Below are positions 16,470-26,075 of a DNA stretch of 64,000 bases, in pieces (position 1 is the stretch's first letter; each line of letters begins with the position of its first letter). The notes below the pieces were generated by a model, which saw nothing but the letters and a program-made list of their open reading frames with translations, did not search any database and was not told the origin of the DNA. Both the position numbers and the translations under genes were made by a program. The stretch is from CAVQKZ01 sp963837325. Lineage in GTDB: Bacteria > Actinomycetota > Actinomycetes > Mycobacteriales > Jatrophihabitantaceae. The stretch lies in the NCBI GenBank assembly GCA_963837325.1, contig CAWIMV010000002.1, positions 1,116,001 through 1,180,000 on the forward strand. The letters are read 5' to 3'.

Positions 16470-17907
16470 TCAGTGCAGTGCGGCCCAGAGGTGATGACTG
16501 GCGTACGAGCGCCACGGCGCCCACTTGCGATGACCGTCGTCGAGGCTGACGTCGAGGGCCTCGGCCGACTTGCGCACGCCGAGGTCGCTGGCCAGGAGCA
16601 CATCCGGATCGGCCAGGGCCCGCATCCGGATGTAGTCGGCCGTCCACGGCCCGATGCCGGGCAGGACGAGCAGGGCGGCCCGTTCCTCGGCTCGGTCGGC
16701 GCCGGCGTCCAGGCTGAGGTCACCGTTGTGCAAGGCCCAGGCCAGCGCGTGCAGCGTCGCCGCCCGAGCCCGCGGCATCGGCAGGCTCGCCGGATCGATC
16801 GACGCGAACGCGGCCGCCGGCGGGAACAGCCGCCAGGGCTCACCGTCGAACGCCACCGAACCGTGTGTGGCGACGATCTGCCCAAGCACCGTCCGCGCGC
16901 CGCTCACCGAGATCTGCTGGCCAACCACGGCTCGCACCGCCATCTCGAAGCCGTCGACGGCTCCGGGTGAGCGGAGGCCGGGTCGCTTGGCCACCAGCGG
17001 GGCCAGCGCGGGGTCGGCGCCGAGCACGTCGTCGACGGCCGTCGGATCGGCGTCGAGGTCCAGTAGCCGCCGCACCCGGGCGACCACAGCAACCAGATCG
17101 CGCTGGTCGGTGAGGCGGACCCGGCAGGCGACGGCGTCGCTCCCGGCCGAGCAGGACACCAGCGCTGGGCCGCCGGGCGCCGGAAACACCCGGGTGTAGA
17201 CACCGTCGGCGTAGGTCTCCAGCCCCGGCACAGCTCGGGTGCCGAGGAAGTCGAGGCTGGCACCGAGGTCCATCGGCGCCCGGAAGGCAAGCCGCAGTGC
17301 GATCGTCCCCGGTTCGCCGGGAACCGGAACCGGAACTGGAACGGTCGCGCTTGGCCCGCAATCCGGTGGGCGTAGTCGCGAACACGGCCTGCATCGTCTC
17401 GTTGAACTGGCGCACACTGGCGAAGCCGGCCGCGAACGCGACGTCGGCAGCACTCATATCGGTGGTCTCGAGCAGAATCCGCGCGGTCTGGGCCCGCTGC
17501 GCCCGGGCCAACGCGATCGGCCCGGCGCCGACCTCCGCCAGCAGCGTGCGGTTGACCTGACGCTCGGAATAACCCAGCCGGGCGGCCAACCCCGGAACAC
17601 CCTCGCGGTCGACGACCCCGTCCCCGATCAGCCGCAGCGCCCGCCCGGCCAGATCGCCACGGACGTCCCACTCCGGCGAGCCTGGTGACGCGTCCGGGCG
17701 GCAGCGCTTGCAGGCCCGGAATCCGCCCCGCTGCGCCGCCGCGGCGCTCGGGTGGAACTCGACGTTGTGGCGCCTCGGCGTGATCGCCGGGCACGAGGGG
17801 CGGCAGTAGATGCCGGTCGTGCGGACGGCCGTGAAGAACCAGCCGTCGAAGCGGGGGTCGCGGGCCAGAACGGCTCGATAGCAGGTCTCGGCGTCAGGCA
17901 GGATCAC
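16470..17907 (-). pseudogene. Ada-AlkA fusion (AraC-type regulator/3-methyladenine DNA glycosylase II), apparent frameshift
   Basis: The first frame (from 17907) encodes the Ada methylphosphotriester-accepting domain with four Zn cysteines (IYCRPSCPA and FRACKRCRPD, the first being the methyl acceptor) and an AraC-type helix-turn-helix ending MQAVFATTPTGLRAKR. The second frame (to 16470) encodes the AlkA glycosylase: IALRLAFRAPMDL, VVGQQISVSGARTVLGQIV, the helix-hairpin-helix LPGIGPWTADYI, and the catalytic Asp in LLASDLGVRKS. Such Ada-AlkA fusions are normal in actinomycetes. The span is 1438 bp, one over a multiple of three, so one extra base near 17311-17350, at the interdomain linker, splits the frame. 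Each domain is intact. Confidence 0.87.
17320..17342. repeat. Hexanucleotide repeat (GGAACC)n at the Ada-AlkA linker
   Basis: Nearly four units of GGAACC (the last two with one base changed) read on the plus strand. In the glycosylase frame they encode a Val-Pro run, in the regulator frame a Ser-Gly run. The apparent frameshift of the gene falls at or next to this repeat. Whole-unit changes would keep frame, so the repeat alone does not explain the shift. Confidence 0.8.
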
Positions 17908-17982
17908 TCGTCCAGTGTGCCGCCGGCCACCGACAACGGCTGGCGGTTTTCGGACAACCGCCTCTGCGGCTGGATTCGCGGG

Positions 17983-20754
17983 CTAGCCGGTGTTGCGCAG
18001 GCCGGCGGCCACGCCGTTGATCGTCAACAGCAGCGCGCGGCGAAGTTCCGTCGGCACGGCGTGCGCCTCGTCGCGAACCCGGCGCAGCAGATCGACCTGC
18101 AAGTAGGAGATCGGGTCGAGGTAGGCGTCACGCACCCCGAACGTCCGTTGCAACGACGGCGAATTGTCGAGCAACTCGGCCTCGCCGGTGATTTGCAGGA
18201 CCTCGGCGACGGTGCGTTCGTGTTCGGCCCGAACCACGTCGAACACGCGGTGCAGGCGCGGCGGCACGAGCGTCGAGACGTAGTGCGCCGCGATGTCGAG
18301 GTCGGTCTTGGCCAGCGTCATCTCGACGTTGGAGATGAACGTCGCGAAGAAGTGCCACTCGGCGTGCATCTCGGCCAGCGTGTCGCCGAGGCCGGCCGCG
18401 CGCGCGTTGGCCAGCCCGGTGCCGACGCCGAACCAGCCCGGCACGATCTGACGCGACTGGGTCCAGCCGAACACCCACGGGATCGCCCGCAGGCCACCGA
18501 TGCCACCGTCGGACGACGGCCGCCGGGACGGGCGCGAGCCGATATTCAGCGACCCGAGCTGCTCGACCGGCGTCGAGGCGAGGAAGTAGTCCGGCAGGTC
18601 CGGATCGTCGACCAGTTCGCGGTACGCAGTGAACGCGGCGTCGCTGACCTTGTCCATGCACGCGTCCCACCGGTCGAGCTGGATGCTCGACTGCCGCGGT
18701 GCGCGGTGCAGCGCCGACGCCCGCAGCACTGCCGCCACAGTGAGCTCAAGGTTCTCGCGGGCCAGCTCGGGCAAGGCGTACTTGTCGCTGATGACCTCAC
18801 CCTGCTCGGTGAACTTGATCTCGCCGTCGAGCACACCCCACGGCTGAGCCAGGATCGAGTCGTAGGTCGGTCCGCCGCCGCGGCCCACGGTGCCGCCGCG
18901 GCCGTGGAACAGCCGCAGCCGAACCCCGTGCCGGGCGGCGACGTCGCGCAAGGTGCGCTGGGTCTTGTGGATCTCCCACTGCGACGTCGTGATGCCGGCC
19001 TCCTTGTTCGAGTCCGAGTAGCCGAGCATCACCTCCTGCACGTCCCCGCGCACTTCGACGATGCGACGGTACGTCGGGTCCGAGAGCAGGTCGTCGACGA
19101 CTTCACCGCTGCGACGCAGTTCGTCAACGGTCTCGAGCAGCGGCACGAATCCGATTCGGGCCACCGGTTCGCGCCCCCCACCGGCGCCAGCACCGTGGAC
19201 GTCGATCAGCCCGGCCTCACGGGCCAACACCACCGCCGCGAGCACGTCGTCGCCGCCCCGGGTCATCGACACGATGTAGCTCTCGATGACCTCGGGGCCG
19301 TAGGTGTCCAACGCATCCCGAATCGCGGTGAACACAGCGAAGGTCTTGGCCGCCGCGTCATCCAGTGGCGGCGGGATGGTGGCCAGTGGGCGGCGCGACA
19401 TCAGCTCCCGCGACAGCAGCTTGCGCCGGTACGGCCGAGGTAGATCGCCGTAGAGCCAGGTCTCTTCCACCAACCGGTCGACGAGCTGGCCGACAACGTG
19501 GTGGTGGGCGTCGGCATGCTCGCGGATGTCCATGGTCGCCAGGTGCAGGCCGAAGACGGCGACCGTGCGCTCGACCCGCGCCAGCAGCCCGTCGGCGATC
19601 AGCCCGCCCGCGTTCGCCCGCAGCGAGTCGCCGATCAGTCGCAACTCGGCCAGCAGCTGGGCCTTGCCGAGATAGTCGCGGCCGGGCACGTGCGCAGCAC
19701 CGTCGTCGATCCGCCGGCGGGTATTTGCGATCTTGGCGTTGAGACAGGTCAGCTTGAGGCGATATGGCTCGGTGGCGTTCAGCGTGACCAGCCGCGGGTC
19801 GATGTCGAGCACGGCCAGGTCGGCTTCGATGGACGCAGCCAGTTCGGCCGAAGCGGCGACGACGGTGGTCGACGAGGACAGCTCGGCGATGAGCGTGTCG
19901 ATGGCGCGGGTGATCGCCCGCGCCGCGACGTGGTGCTGCATCCGCAGCACGTCGCGGGTGACCTCGGCCGTGACGTTCGGGTTGCCGTCGCGGTCACCGC
20001 CGATCCAGGTCCCGAACGTCAGCGGCGCCGCGTCAGCCGAGAGCCGCGCGTCGTGCCGACCCACCTCGGCGGCAAGGTCGCTCGAGAGCTGCGGGATCGT
20101 CTCATCGGCGAGGTCCTGCAGGTAGTAGACGACGTTGCGGGCCTCGTCCATCGGCGTCGGTCGCTGTTGGCGCAACTCGTCGGTCTGCCAGATCAGGTCG
20201 ACGATCTCGGCCAGATCACGATCCTGACGGGCTCGGGTCAGCGACCCGGGCGCGCTGGGCACGGACAGAATGTCGGCCACGCGCCGCAGCTTCGTCAGGA
20301 TCGAGCGGCGGCTGGCCTCGGTCGGGTGGGCCGTGAACACCGGGCGGACCGCTAGCTTGGTCAACGCGTCGGTCAATGTATCCGGTGCGTCCCGCTCGGC
20401 GCCGTGGGCGGCCACGTCGGCGACGACCTGGGCGAGCCAGCCCTGGGCGGCGTCGCGGTCGCGCAGGCTGCGAACGCGGTGCACCTGCTCGGCGACGTTG
20501 GCCAGATGGAAGTAGTCGGCGAACGCCCGAACCAGCACCGAGGCGGTGTCGATCGGCAGTTGCGCCAGCAGGGCCCGCACTTCGTCGCGGGCCGGTCCGC
20601 CGTCGTGCTCCTTGCTGCGCTTGGTCAGGGTGCGCACCTGCTCGACCAGGTCGAGGGCACTCTGACCCTGCTGGCGCACGAGCGACTCACCGAGCAGCGC
20701 GGCGACGCGTCGCACGTCGGCACGCAGTTCTGCGTCGTCACGGCGTTCGGGCAC
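17983..20754 (-). CDS. ppc: Phosphoenolpyruvate carboxylase
   Basis: 923 aa, usual length. It fixes bicarbonate on PEP to give oxaloacetate, refilling the TCA cycle. Catalytic regions are present: RPVFTAHPTEASRRS with the essential His (about residue 143), WIGGDRDGNPNVT, GYSDSNKEAGITTSQWEI (Lys), FHGRGGTVGRGGGPTYDSIL, and FGWTQSRQIVPGWFGVGTGL. The C-terminus LTINGVAAGLRNTG is the conserved end that forms the active/allosteric site. It is a single gene, divergent from galE with 50 bp between starts. Confidence 0.96.
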   Translation of the reverse strand: MPERRDDAELRADVRRVAALLGESLVRQQGQSALDLVEQVRTLTKRSKEHDGGPARDEVRALLAQLPIDTASVLVRAFADYFHLANVAEQVHRVRSLRDRDAAQGWLAQVVADVAAHGAERDAPDTLTDALTKLAVRPVFTAHPTEASRRSILTKLRRVADILSVPSAPGSLTRARQDRDLAEIVDLIWQTDELRQQRPTPMDEARNVVYYLQDLADETIPQLSSDLAAEVGRHDARLSADAAPLTFGTWIGGDRDGNPNVTAEVTRDVLRMQHHVAARAITRAIDTLIAELSSSTTVVAASAELAASIEADLAVLDIDPRLVTLNATEPYRLKLTCLNAKIANTRRRIDDGAAHVPGRDYLGKAQLLAELRLIGDSLRANAGGLIADGLLARVERTVAVFGLHLATMDIREHADAHHHVVGQLVDRLVEETWLYGDLPRPYRRKLLSRELMSRRPLATIPPPLDDAAAKTFAVFTAIRDALDTYGPEVIESYIVSMTRGGDDVLAAVVLAREAGLIDVHGAGAGGGREPVARIGFVPLLETVDELRRSGEVVDDLLSDPTYRRIVEVRGDVQEVMLGYSDSNKEAGITTSQWEIHKTQRTLRDVAARHGVRLRLFHGRGGTVGRGGGPTYDSILAQPWGVLDGEIKFTEQGEVISDKYALPELARENLELTVAAVLRASALHRAPRQSSIQLDRWDACMDKVSDAAFTAYRELVDDPDLPDYFLASTPVEQLGSLNIGSRPSRRPSSDGGIGGLRAIPWVFGWTQSRQIVPGWFGVGTGLANARAAGLGDTLAEMHAEWHFFATFISNVEMTLAKTDLDIAAHYVSTLVPPRLHRVFDVVRAEHERTVAEVLQITGEAELLDNSPSLQRTFGVRDAYLDPISYLQVDLLRRVRDEAHAVPTELRRALLLTINGVAAGLRNTG

Positions 20755-20804
20755 CCCGCAAGTCTTTCCTACCGCGCCGACCGTGCTCTGGCAGGGTTGG
20801 CCCC

Positions 20805-21773
20805 ATGCGGGTATTGGTGACGGGCGGGGCGGGCTACATCGGCAGCGTCGTGGCTGCGCAACTCATCGACGACGGCAATGAGGTGATCGTCGTCGACGAC
20901 CTGTCTACCGGCCATGCCGACGCCGTGCCGCCGGAAGCAGAGTTCCACGAGGTCGGCATCACCGCCATCGGAGACGTCTTCCGCGGTCGCGGGGTCGAGG
21001 CCGTGGTGCACTTCGCCGCGAAGTCGCTGGTGGCCGAGTCGGTCAGTCATCCGGCCCGTTACTGGCACAACAACGTCGGCGGCACGCTCGCGCTGCTCGA
21101 CGCGATGCGGGCCCACGATGTGGCTCGCATCGTCTTCTCGTCGTCGGCCGCTACCTACGGCAACGTCGAGGAGAGCCCGATCCGGGAAACGGCGCGCACC
21201 CGGCCCGCGAGCGCCTACGGGGCCAGCAAGCTCGCGATCGACCTGGCCCTTGGCAACTACGCCAGCGCCTACGGGCTGCAGGCGGTGAGCCTGCGCTATT
21301 TCAATGTCGCCGGTGCCTTGCTGATGTCCGACGGACGCGCGTACGGCGAACGGCACGGCGTCGAAACGCACCTCATCCCGTTGGCGCTCTCGGCCGCGGC
21401 TGACGAGTCCAAAACCCTGTCCCTCTTCGGCAACGACTACCCGACGCCCGACGGGACATGCATTCGTGACTACATCCACGTGGTCGACCTGGGCGATGCG
21501 CACCAGCGGGCGCTCGGCTTGGGCGAGCCCGGCGTCGCGCATGTCATCAACCTGGGTAGCGGCCACGGATACTCTGTACGTGAGGTCTTAGACACCGTGC
21601 GTGCCGTAACCGGCCGGCCTCTCGCCGTGCACGAAGAGCCGCGCCGTGCGGGCGACCCGGCCACGCTGGTGGCGGCAAACGACCTGGCGGCGGAGTTGCT
21701 GGGCTGGCGCCCGACGCGCGGGCTTACCGACATGGTCTCCGACGCCTGGGCGTTTTTCGGCCGCGACGGCTGA
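20805..21773 (+). CDS. galE: UDP-glucose 4-epimerase
   Basis: 322 aa from the ATG at 20805; an open frame runs much further upstream but only as a shadow of ppc. The enzyme interconverts UDP-glucose and UDP-galactose (and often the GlcNAc/GalNAc forms). Seen: NAD-binding VTGGAGYIGSVVAAQL (residues 4-19), SSSAATYGN with the catalytic Ser, YGASKLAID (Tyr-x3-Lys), DYPTPDGTCIRDYIHVVDLG, and INLGSGHGYSVREVL. It lies directly before the polysaccharide cluster and could supply its UDP-galactose, though a terminator-like hairpin follows it. Confidence 0.94.
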   Translation: MRVLVTGGAGYIGSVVAAQLIDDGNEVIVVDDLSTGHADAVPPEAEFHEVGITAIGDVFRGRGVEAVVHFAAKSLVAESVSHPARYWHNNVGGTLALLDAMRAHDVARIVFSSSAATYGNVEESPIRETARTRPASAYGASKLAIDLALGNYASAYGLQAVSLRYFNVAGALLMSDGRAYGERHGVETHLIPLALSAAADESKTLSLFGNDYPTPDGTCIRDYIHVVDLGDAHQRALGLGEPGVAHVINLGSGHGYSVREVLDTVRAVTGRPLAVHEEPRRAGDPATLVAANDLAAELLGWRPTRGLTDMVSDAWAFFGRDG

Positions 21774-21821
21774 CCGAACGAGACATCCGCCGGCGGCCGG
21801 CACTGCCGCAGACACAGAAAA

Positions 21822-21857
21822 GCCCAGACGGTCGATCGGGGGAACGACCGCCTGGGC
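21822..21857 (+). terminator. Terminator-like hairpin after galE
   Basis: Stem GCCCAG-A-CGGTCG pairs with CGACCG-C-CTGGGC (one mismatch) around a 10-base loop, 48 bp after the galE stop. There is no T run, which is common for actinobacterial terminators. Confidence 0.6.
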
Positions 21858-22277
21858 AACGCCCACGATACGCCTGTTTGTCGACCAGGGACCCGAAATG
21901 CTGCTCAGAGCTCGGGCAACCACGCACACTGACCGCGCCCAGCGACCGGGCCGAATGATGATCACGAATGTCCCGCACAAGCGACAGAATGGATGAACCG
22001 GGCCGGCCCCCGTCCCGCGATCGGCCTCGGCCGACCTGGTCGATCCATGACGAAGGGGCGGCCTAACAGCGGACCAAGCCGACGTTTTGTTACCAATCCA
22101 CACCCCGGACAGTGGAAAGTCGCCGTTTCAACTACCCCCGCACGGCGACTGCCGCTATAAAGTAAATGTCAATTGTCGGCCGGGGGGCTCACGACGGTGA
22201 ACTCGCCGCTCGCTTGCCGGTAGCTGGATCGGGGGGGTCGTCGGACGTTTACGCGTTCGGCGGCAAATCGGGGGATC
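21858..22277. promoter_or_regulatory. 420-bp regulatory gap before the polysaccharide cluster
   Basis: No gene seen. It contains a 9-bp inverted repeat AGTCGCCGT/ACGGCGACT (22118-22126 and 22142-22150, 15-bp loop) directly followed by an AT-rich hexamer TATAAA (22156-22161) that could be a -10 box. The next 110 bp to the initiating transferase start are G-rich leader. The inverted repeat is placed as an operator would be. This is presumably the promoter of the wzx-side operon. No -35 box could be assigned with confidence. Confidence 0.45.
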
Positions 22278-23900
22278 ATGTTCAAGGGTGGTTTGGATCA
22301 CGCCACCGACGGAGGGACCGCAGGGCTAGCCAACGCTACGTTGGTAAGCCCTTCACCATTGACGTCGGCATCGGCACTACCTTCTTCGTCGTCGCTGGGC
22401 AGCAGCACGACCACACGGCGCGCGTTGCGAAAGCGCAGCCATACGGGCCGAGTAGCGCAAGCCGCGACCGCGCCGGCCCGCGCGGACGGCTGGCTGCACC
22501 GCTATCAGCTCGTGCTCATAGCCATTGACTTCCTGGCCGGCAGCGTGGCGGCGACGCTGGGCCTGCTGACCCGGTTCGGTGCGGGGTACGCCGTTCACGA
22601 CCATCCCGATGTCGCCTTCGCGGTGGCTCTGCCCCTCGCTTGGGTCGGCGTGGTCGCGCTCAACCGGGCCTACGAAGGCCGCTTCATCGGTGACGGCGCG
22701 ACGGAGTTCCAGCGGGTGTTCCGGGCGTTCCTGCACCTTTCGGTGCTGACCGGCTTCGCCGCCTACGCCACGAACCAGAGCGTCGCACGGGGATTCATCG
22801 TTATCGCCCTGCCGCTGGCGCTGGTCCTGGACCTCATCGGCCGCCGCACCGCGCGGGCCGCCCTGCGTCGCAGCCGGGCGCAGGGCCGTTCGATGACGCC
22901 GGTGCTCGCGGTTGGGGACTCGGAGTCCGTCGCCCGCTTTGCGGCCCGCCTGAAGAAGGACCCATGCGCGGGCATGCACGTCATCGGCGCCTGTGTCCCG
23001 TCGGTGCCGGGCACGCCGTGGAACGCCCCCGACGAGATGGGCGCCATCGGCTTGCCGGTGTTCGGCGACGTGGATTCCATCATCGACGCGGTCCGCGTGA
23101 GCGGCGCCCGCAGCGTGGCGGTCCTGGCCGGTCACATCGACGCCGACAAGCTGCGCTGGATCTCCTGGCAGTTGGAGGGCACCGACACCGACCTCGTCGT
23201 GTCTCCCGGCCTCACCGACGTGGGCGGCCGCCGCCTGCACATCCAGCCGATCGCCGGCCTGCCGCTCCTGCACGTCAGCGAACCGGAGTTCGCGGGTGTC
23301 CGGCATCTGCTGAAGGGTGCATTCGACCGCATCATCGCTGCGGTGGCGCTGCTGCTGCTATCCCCGCTGCTGCTCGGCATCGCACTGGTCGTCCGTCGGA
23401 CCAGCAACGGGCCGGCCATGTTCTGCCAGACGCGCGTCGGCAAGAACGGCAAGCAGTTCAAGATGCTCAAGTTCCGCTCGATGTACGTCGGGGCCGAGCG
23501 GCAGGTCTCGGACTTGATCGACGACAATGAGGCGTCTGACGGCTTGCTGTTCAAGATCCGCGACGACCCGCGGGTCACCCGCGTGGGTCGCGTGCTCCGC
23601 CGCCGGTCGCTGGACGAACTGCCACAGCTCATCAACGTGCTCACCGGCTCGATGTCACTTGTCGGTCCACGCCCGCCGCTACCCGCCGAGGTGGCGCAGT
23701 ACGGCGACGACATGCGCCGCCGGTTGCTTGTCAAGCCCGGACTGACCGGGCTCTGGCAGATCAGCGGACGCAGCGACCTGTCGTGGGAGGAATCCGTCCG
23801 GCTCGACCTGCACTACGTCGAGAACTGGTCGTTGGCCACCGATGTCAGCATTCTGGTCAAGACGTTCGGGGCCGTTGTTCGGAGCGTCGGTGCCTATTGA
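22278..23900 (+). CDS. Polyprenyl-phosphate glycosyl-1-phosphate transferase (WbaP/EpsL type)
   Basis: 540 aa. It starts exopolysaccharide repeat units by moving a sugar-1-phosphate from a UDP-sugar to undecaprenyl phosphate. The first 70 residues are Ser/Thr/Ala/Arg-rich; then come four hydrophobic helices, a CoA-binding-like soluble region, and the C-terminal bacterial sugar transferase domain with its own membrane helix (FDRIIAAVALLLLSPLLLGI), QTRVGKNGKQFKMLKFRSMY, VGPRPPLPAEV, and KPGLTGLWQISGRSDLSWEE. A G-rich ribosome binding site precedes the ATG. The gene opens a run of overlapping genes through the GH26-type gene. Which sugar is used cannot be read from sequence. Confidence 0.92.
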   Translation: MFKGGLDHATDGGTAGLANATLVSPSPLTSASALPSSSSLGSSTTTRRALRKRSHTGRVAQAATAPARADGWLHRYQLVLIAIDFLAGSVAATLGLLTRFGAGYAVHDHPDVAFAVALPLAWVGVVALNRAYEGRFIGDGATEFQRVFRAFLHLSVLTGFAAYATNQSVARGFIVIALPLALVLDLIGRRTARAALRRSRAQGRSMTPVLAVGDSESVARFAARLKKDPCAGMHVIGACVPSVPGTPWNAPDEMGAIGLPVFGDVDSIIDAVRVSGARSVAVLAGHIDADKLRWISWQLEGTDTDLVVSPGLTDVGGRRLHIQPIAGLPLLHVSEPEFAGVRHLLKGAFDRIIAAVALLLLSPLLLGIALVVRRTSNGPAMFCQTRVGKNGKQFKMLKFRSMYVGAERQVSDLIDDNEASDGLLFKIRDDPRVTRVGRVLRRRSLDELPQLINVLTGSMSLVGPRPPLPAEVAQYGDDMRRRLLVKPGLTGLWQISGRSDLSWEESVRLDLHYVENWSLATDVSILVKTFGAVVRSVGAY

Positions 23901-24825
23901 GCCTGCCGCTCGAATTGCTCCGGATTATCGGCTGGGCCAGTTGGACGTCCTCGAGTCAGAGGCCATCCACATCATCCGAGAAGTCACCGCGGAGTTCGAG
24001 CGTCCGGCCATGTTGTTCAGCGGCGGCAAGGATTCGCTGGTTATGCTGCGCCTCGCCGAGAAGGCGTTCTGGCCCAGCCGCATCCCGTTTCCGGTCGTGC
24101 ACATCGACACCGGCCACAACTTCGACGAGGTAATCGCCTGCCGGGACAAGCGAGTTGCCGAATTGGGCCTGCGTCTTGTAGTGGGCTCGGTGCAACAGGC
24201 GATCGACGACGGCACCTTGAGCGAGCCGGCCGGGCGCCATCCCAGCCGCAACCGCCTGCAGACCTCGGTGCTGCTCGACACCGTCGCCGCTCATGGGTTC
24301 GACGCGCTCTTCGGCGGCGCCCGGCGCGATGAGGAGAAGGCTCGGGCCAAGGAGCGCGTCCTGTCGTTGCGTGACGAATTCGGGCAGTGGGACCCGAAGG
24401 ATCAACGGCCCGAGCTGTGGTCGCTGTACAACACGCGGATCCGGCGTGGGGAATCGATGCGGGCCTTCCCGCTGTCTAATTGGACCGAACTCGACATCTG
24501 GAACTACATCGCCCGCGAGCGCCTCCAACTGCCCTCGATCTACTTCGCCCACGAGCGGCGGGTGTTCGAGCGAGACGGGATGGTGCTGTTCGACTGCCCG
24601 GCAACCCACCGCGACGACAGTGAGGTGCCCTACACGGCCTCGGTCCGCTACCGCACCGTTGGTGACACGTCGTGCACGGGAGCTGTGCATTCGATCGCGG
24701 CAACCGTCGAGGAAGTCATCGGCGAGATCGCGCTCAGCCGGATAACCGAGCGCGGCGAAACCCGAGCCGACGATCGGCTGGCCGAGACGGCCATGGAAGA
24801 CCGCAAGCGGGAGGGGTACTTCTGA
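23890..24825 (+). CDS. cysD: Sulfate adenylyltransferase subunit 2
   Basis: 311 aa from a GTG that overlaps the previous gene by 11 bp. CysD, with the GTPase CysN, makes adenosine 5'-phosphosulfate from ATP and sulfate. The PP-loop LFSGGKDSLVMLRLAEKAF (about residues 40-58) is complete, followed by VVHIDTGHNFDEV, FGGARRDEEKARAKERV, SLYNTRIRRGESMRAFPLSN, WTELDIWNYI, and YRTVGDTSCTGAVHS near the end. The gene sits inside a polysaccharide operon with no cysteine-biosynthesis genes near, which suggests its APS feeds sulfation of the polymer; two sulfotransferase genes lie further on. Confidence 0.95.
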   Translation: MPIEPAARIAPDYRLGQLDVLESEAIHIIREVTAEFERPAMLFSGGKDSLVMLRLAEKAFWPSRIPFPVVHIDTGHNFDEVIACRDKRVAELGLRLVVGSVQQAIDDGTLSEPAGRHPSRNRLQTSVLLDTVAAHGFDALFGGARRDEEKARAKERVLSLRDEFGQWDPKDQRPELWSLYNTRIRRGESMRAFPLSNWTELDIWNYIARERLQLPSIYFAHERRVFERDGMVLFDCPATHRDDSEVPYTASVRYRTVGDTSCTGAVHSIAATVEEVIGEIALSRITERGETRADDRLAETAMEDRKREGYF

Positions 24826-26075
24826 TGGATCTCCTGCGTTTTGCGACGGCCGGTTCCGTGGACGACGGGAAGAGCACGCTCATCGGGCGGCTGCTCTACG
24901 ACACGAAGTCGCTGTTTTCCGATCAGCTCGAAGCCGTGGAGCGAGTCAGCGCCCAGCGTGGCGACGAGTACCCGAACCTTGCGCTGCTCACCGACGGTCT
25001 GCGGGCCGAACGGGAGCAGGGCATCACCATCGATGTGGCCTACCGCTACTTCTCCACTCCCCGCCGCAGTTTCATCGTCGCCGACACACCGGGGCACATC
25101 CAATACACCCGCAACATGGTCACCGGTGCGTCCACGGCTGACTTGGCGATCGTCCTCGTCGACGCGCGGAAGGGCATGCTCGAACAGAGCCGTCGACACG
25201 CATTCCTGGCTTCCCTGCTCGGCGTGCGGCACATCGTGGTCGCGGTCAACAAGATGGACCTCGTCGATTGGGACGAGGCCGTCTTCGAGCGCATCCGCGA
25301 GGAGTTCGACGTCTTCGCCGCGCGACTGGATGTTCCCGATGTCACCGCGATTCCGATCTCCGCGCTGCACGGGGACAACGTCGTCGATCGCAATGATGCG
25401 ATCGGGTGGTACGAGGGGCCCTCGCTGCTGCATCACCTGGAAAACGTGCATGTGTCCGGCGACCGAAACTTTGTCGACGCGCGCTTTCCGGTCCAGTGTG
25501 TCATCCGTCCGCACGATGCCCGGCACCTGGACTACCGGGGCTACGCCGGCACGGTTGCCGGCGGAGTTCTGCGGCCCGGTGACGAGGTCCTCGCCCTGCC
25601 CAGCGGCCTGACCAGCACGATCGTGTCGATAGACACCGCCGACGGACCGGTCGAGCAGGCATTTGCGCCGATGTCAGTCACAGTACGACTTCGCGACGAC
25701 ATCGACATCTCGCGAGGCGACATGCTCTGCCGTCCGCGCAATGTACCGATGATCACCCAAGACATTGATGCGATGATGTGTTGGATGTCCGAGCAACCAC
25801 TGCGCGCCGGTGCCAAGCTGGCGATCAAGCACACCACCCGCGTTGCGCGCGCCGTCGTGCGGGAGTTGCAGTACCGCCTTGACGTCAATTCCCTGCACCG
25901 CGATCTGGCGGCCGAGCAACTGCAACTCAACGATATCGGCCGAATCCGGATGCGTACGACGGCTCCGCTGTTCTGTGACGAGTACGCGCGCAACCGCGTG
26001 ACCGGCGGCTTCATCCTGATTGACGAGGCCACTAACCGGACTGTCGGGGCAGGAACGATCCTCGGGTCGGGATGA
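24825..26075 (+). CDS. cysN: Sulfate adenylyltransferase subunit 1 (GTPase)
   Basis: 416 aa; ATG overlaps the cysD stop (TGATG), with GGGAGGGG upstream. It couples GTP hydrolysis to APS synthesis by CysD. G-domain motifs: GSVDDGKSTLIGRLLYDTK (G1), GITIDVAYRYF (G2), VADTPGHIQYTRNMVTGAS (G3), VAVNKMDLVDW (G4). Domains II and III follow and the protein ends there: the APS kinase domain (CysC) found fused to CysN in many actinomycetes is missing, and no separate cysC is in the window. PAPS for the sulfotransferases must therefore use a kinase encoded elsewhere. Confidence 0.95.
   Translation: MDLLRFATAGSVDDGKSTLIGRLLYDTKSLFSDQLEAVERVSAQRGDEYPNLALLTDGLRAEREQGITIDVAYRYFSTPRRSFIVADTPGHIQYTRNMVTGASTADLAIVLVDARKGMLEQSRRHAFLASLLGVRHIVVAVNKMDLVDWDEAVFERIREEFDVFAARLDVPDVTAIPISALHGDNVVDRNDAIGWYEGPSLLHHLENVHVSGDRNFVDARFPVQCVIRPHDARHLDYRGYAGTVAGGVLRPGDEVLALPSGLTSTIVSIDTADGPVEQAFAPMSVTVRLRDDIDISRGDMLCRPRNVPMITQDIDAMMCWMSEQPLRAGAKLAIKHTTRVARAVVRELQYRLDVNSLHRDLAAEQLQLNDIGRIRMRTTAPLFCDEYARNRVTGGFILIDEATNRTVGAGTILGSG

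Noticed and set aside
22166..22528. 120-codon frame starting in the leader of the initiating sugar transferase
   Set aside because: It overlaps the transferase N-terminus in another frame, has no ribosome binding site and no recognisable features.
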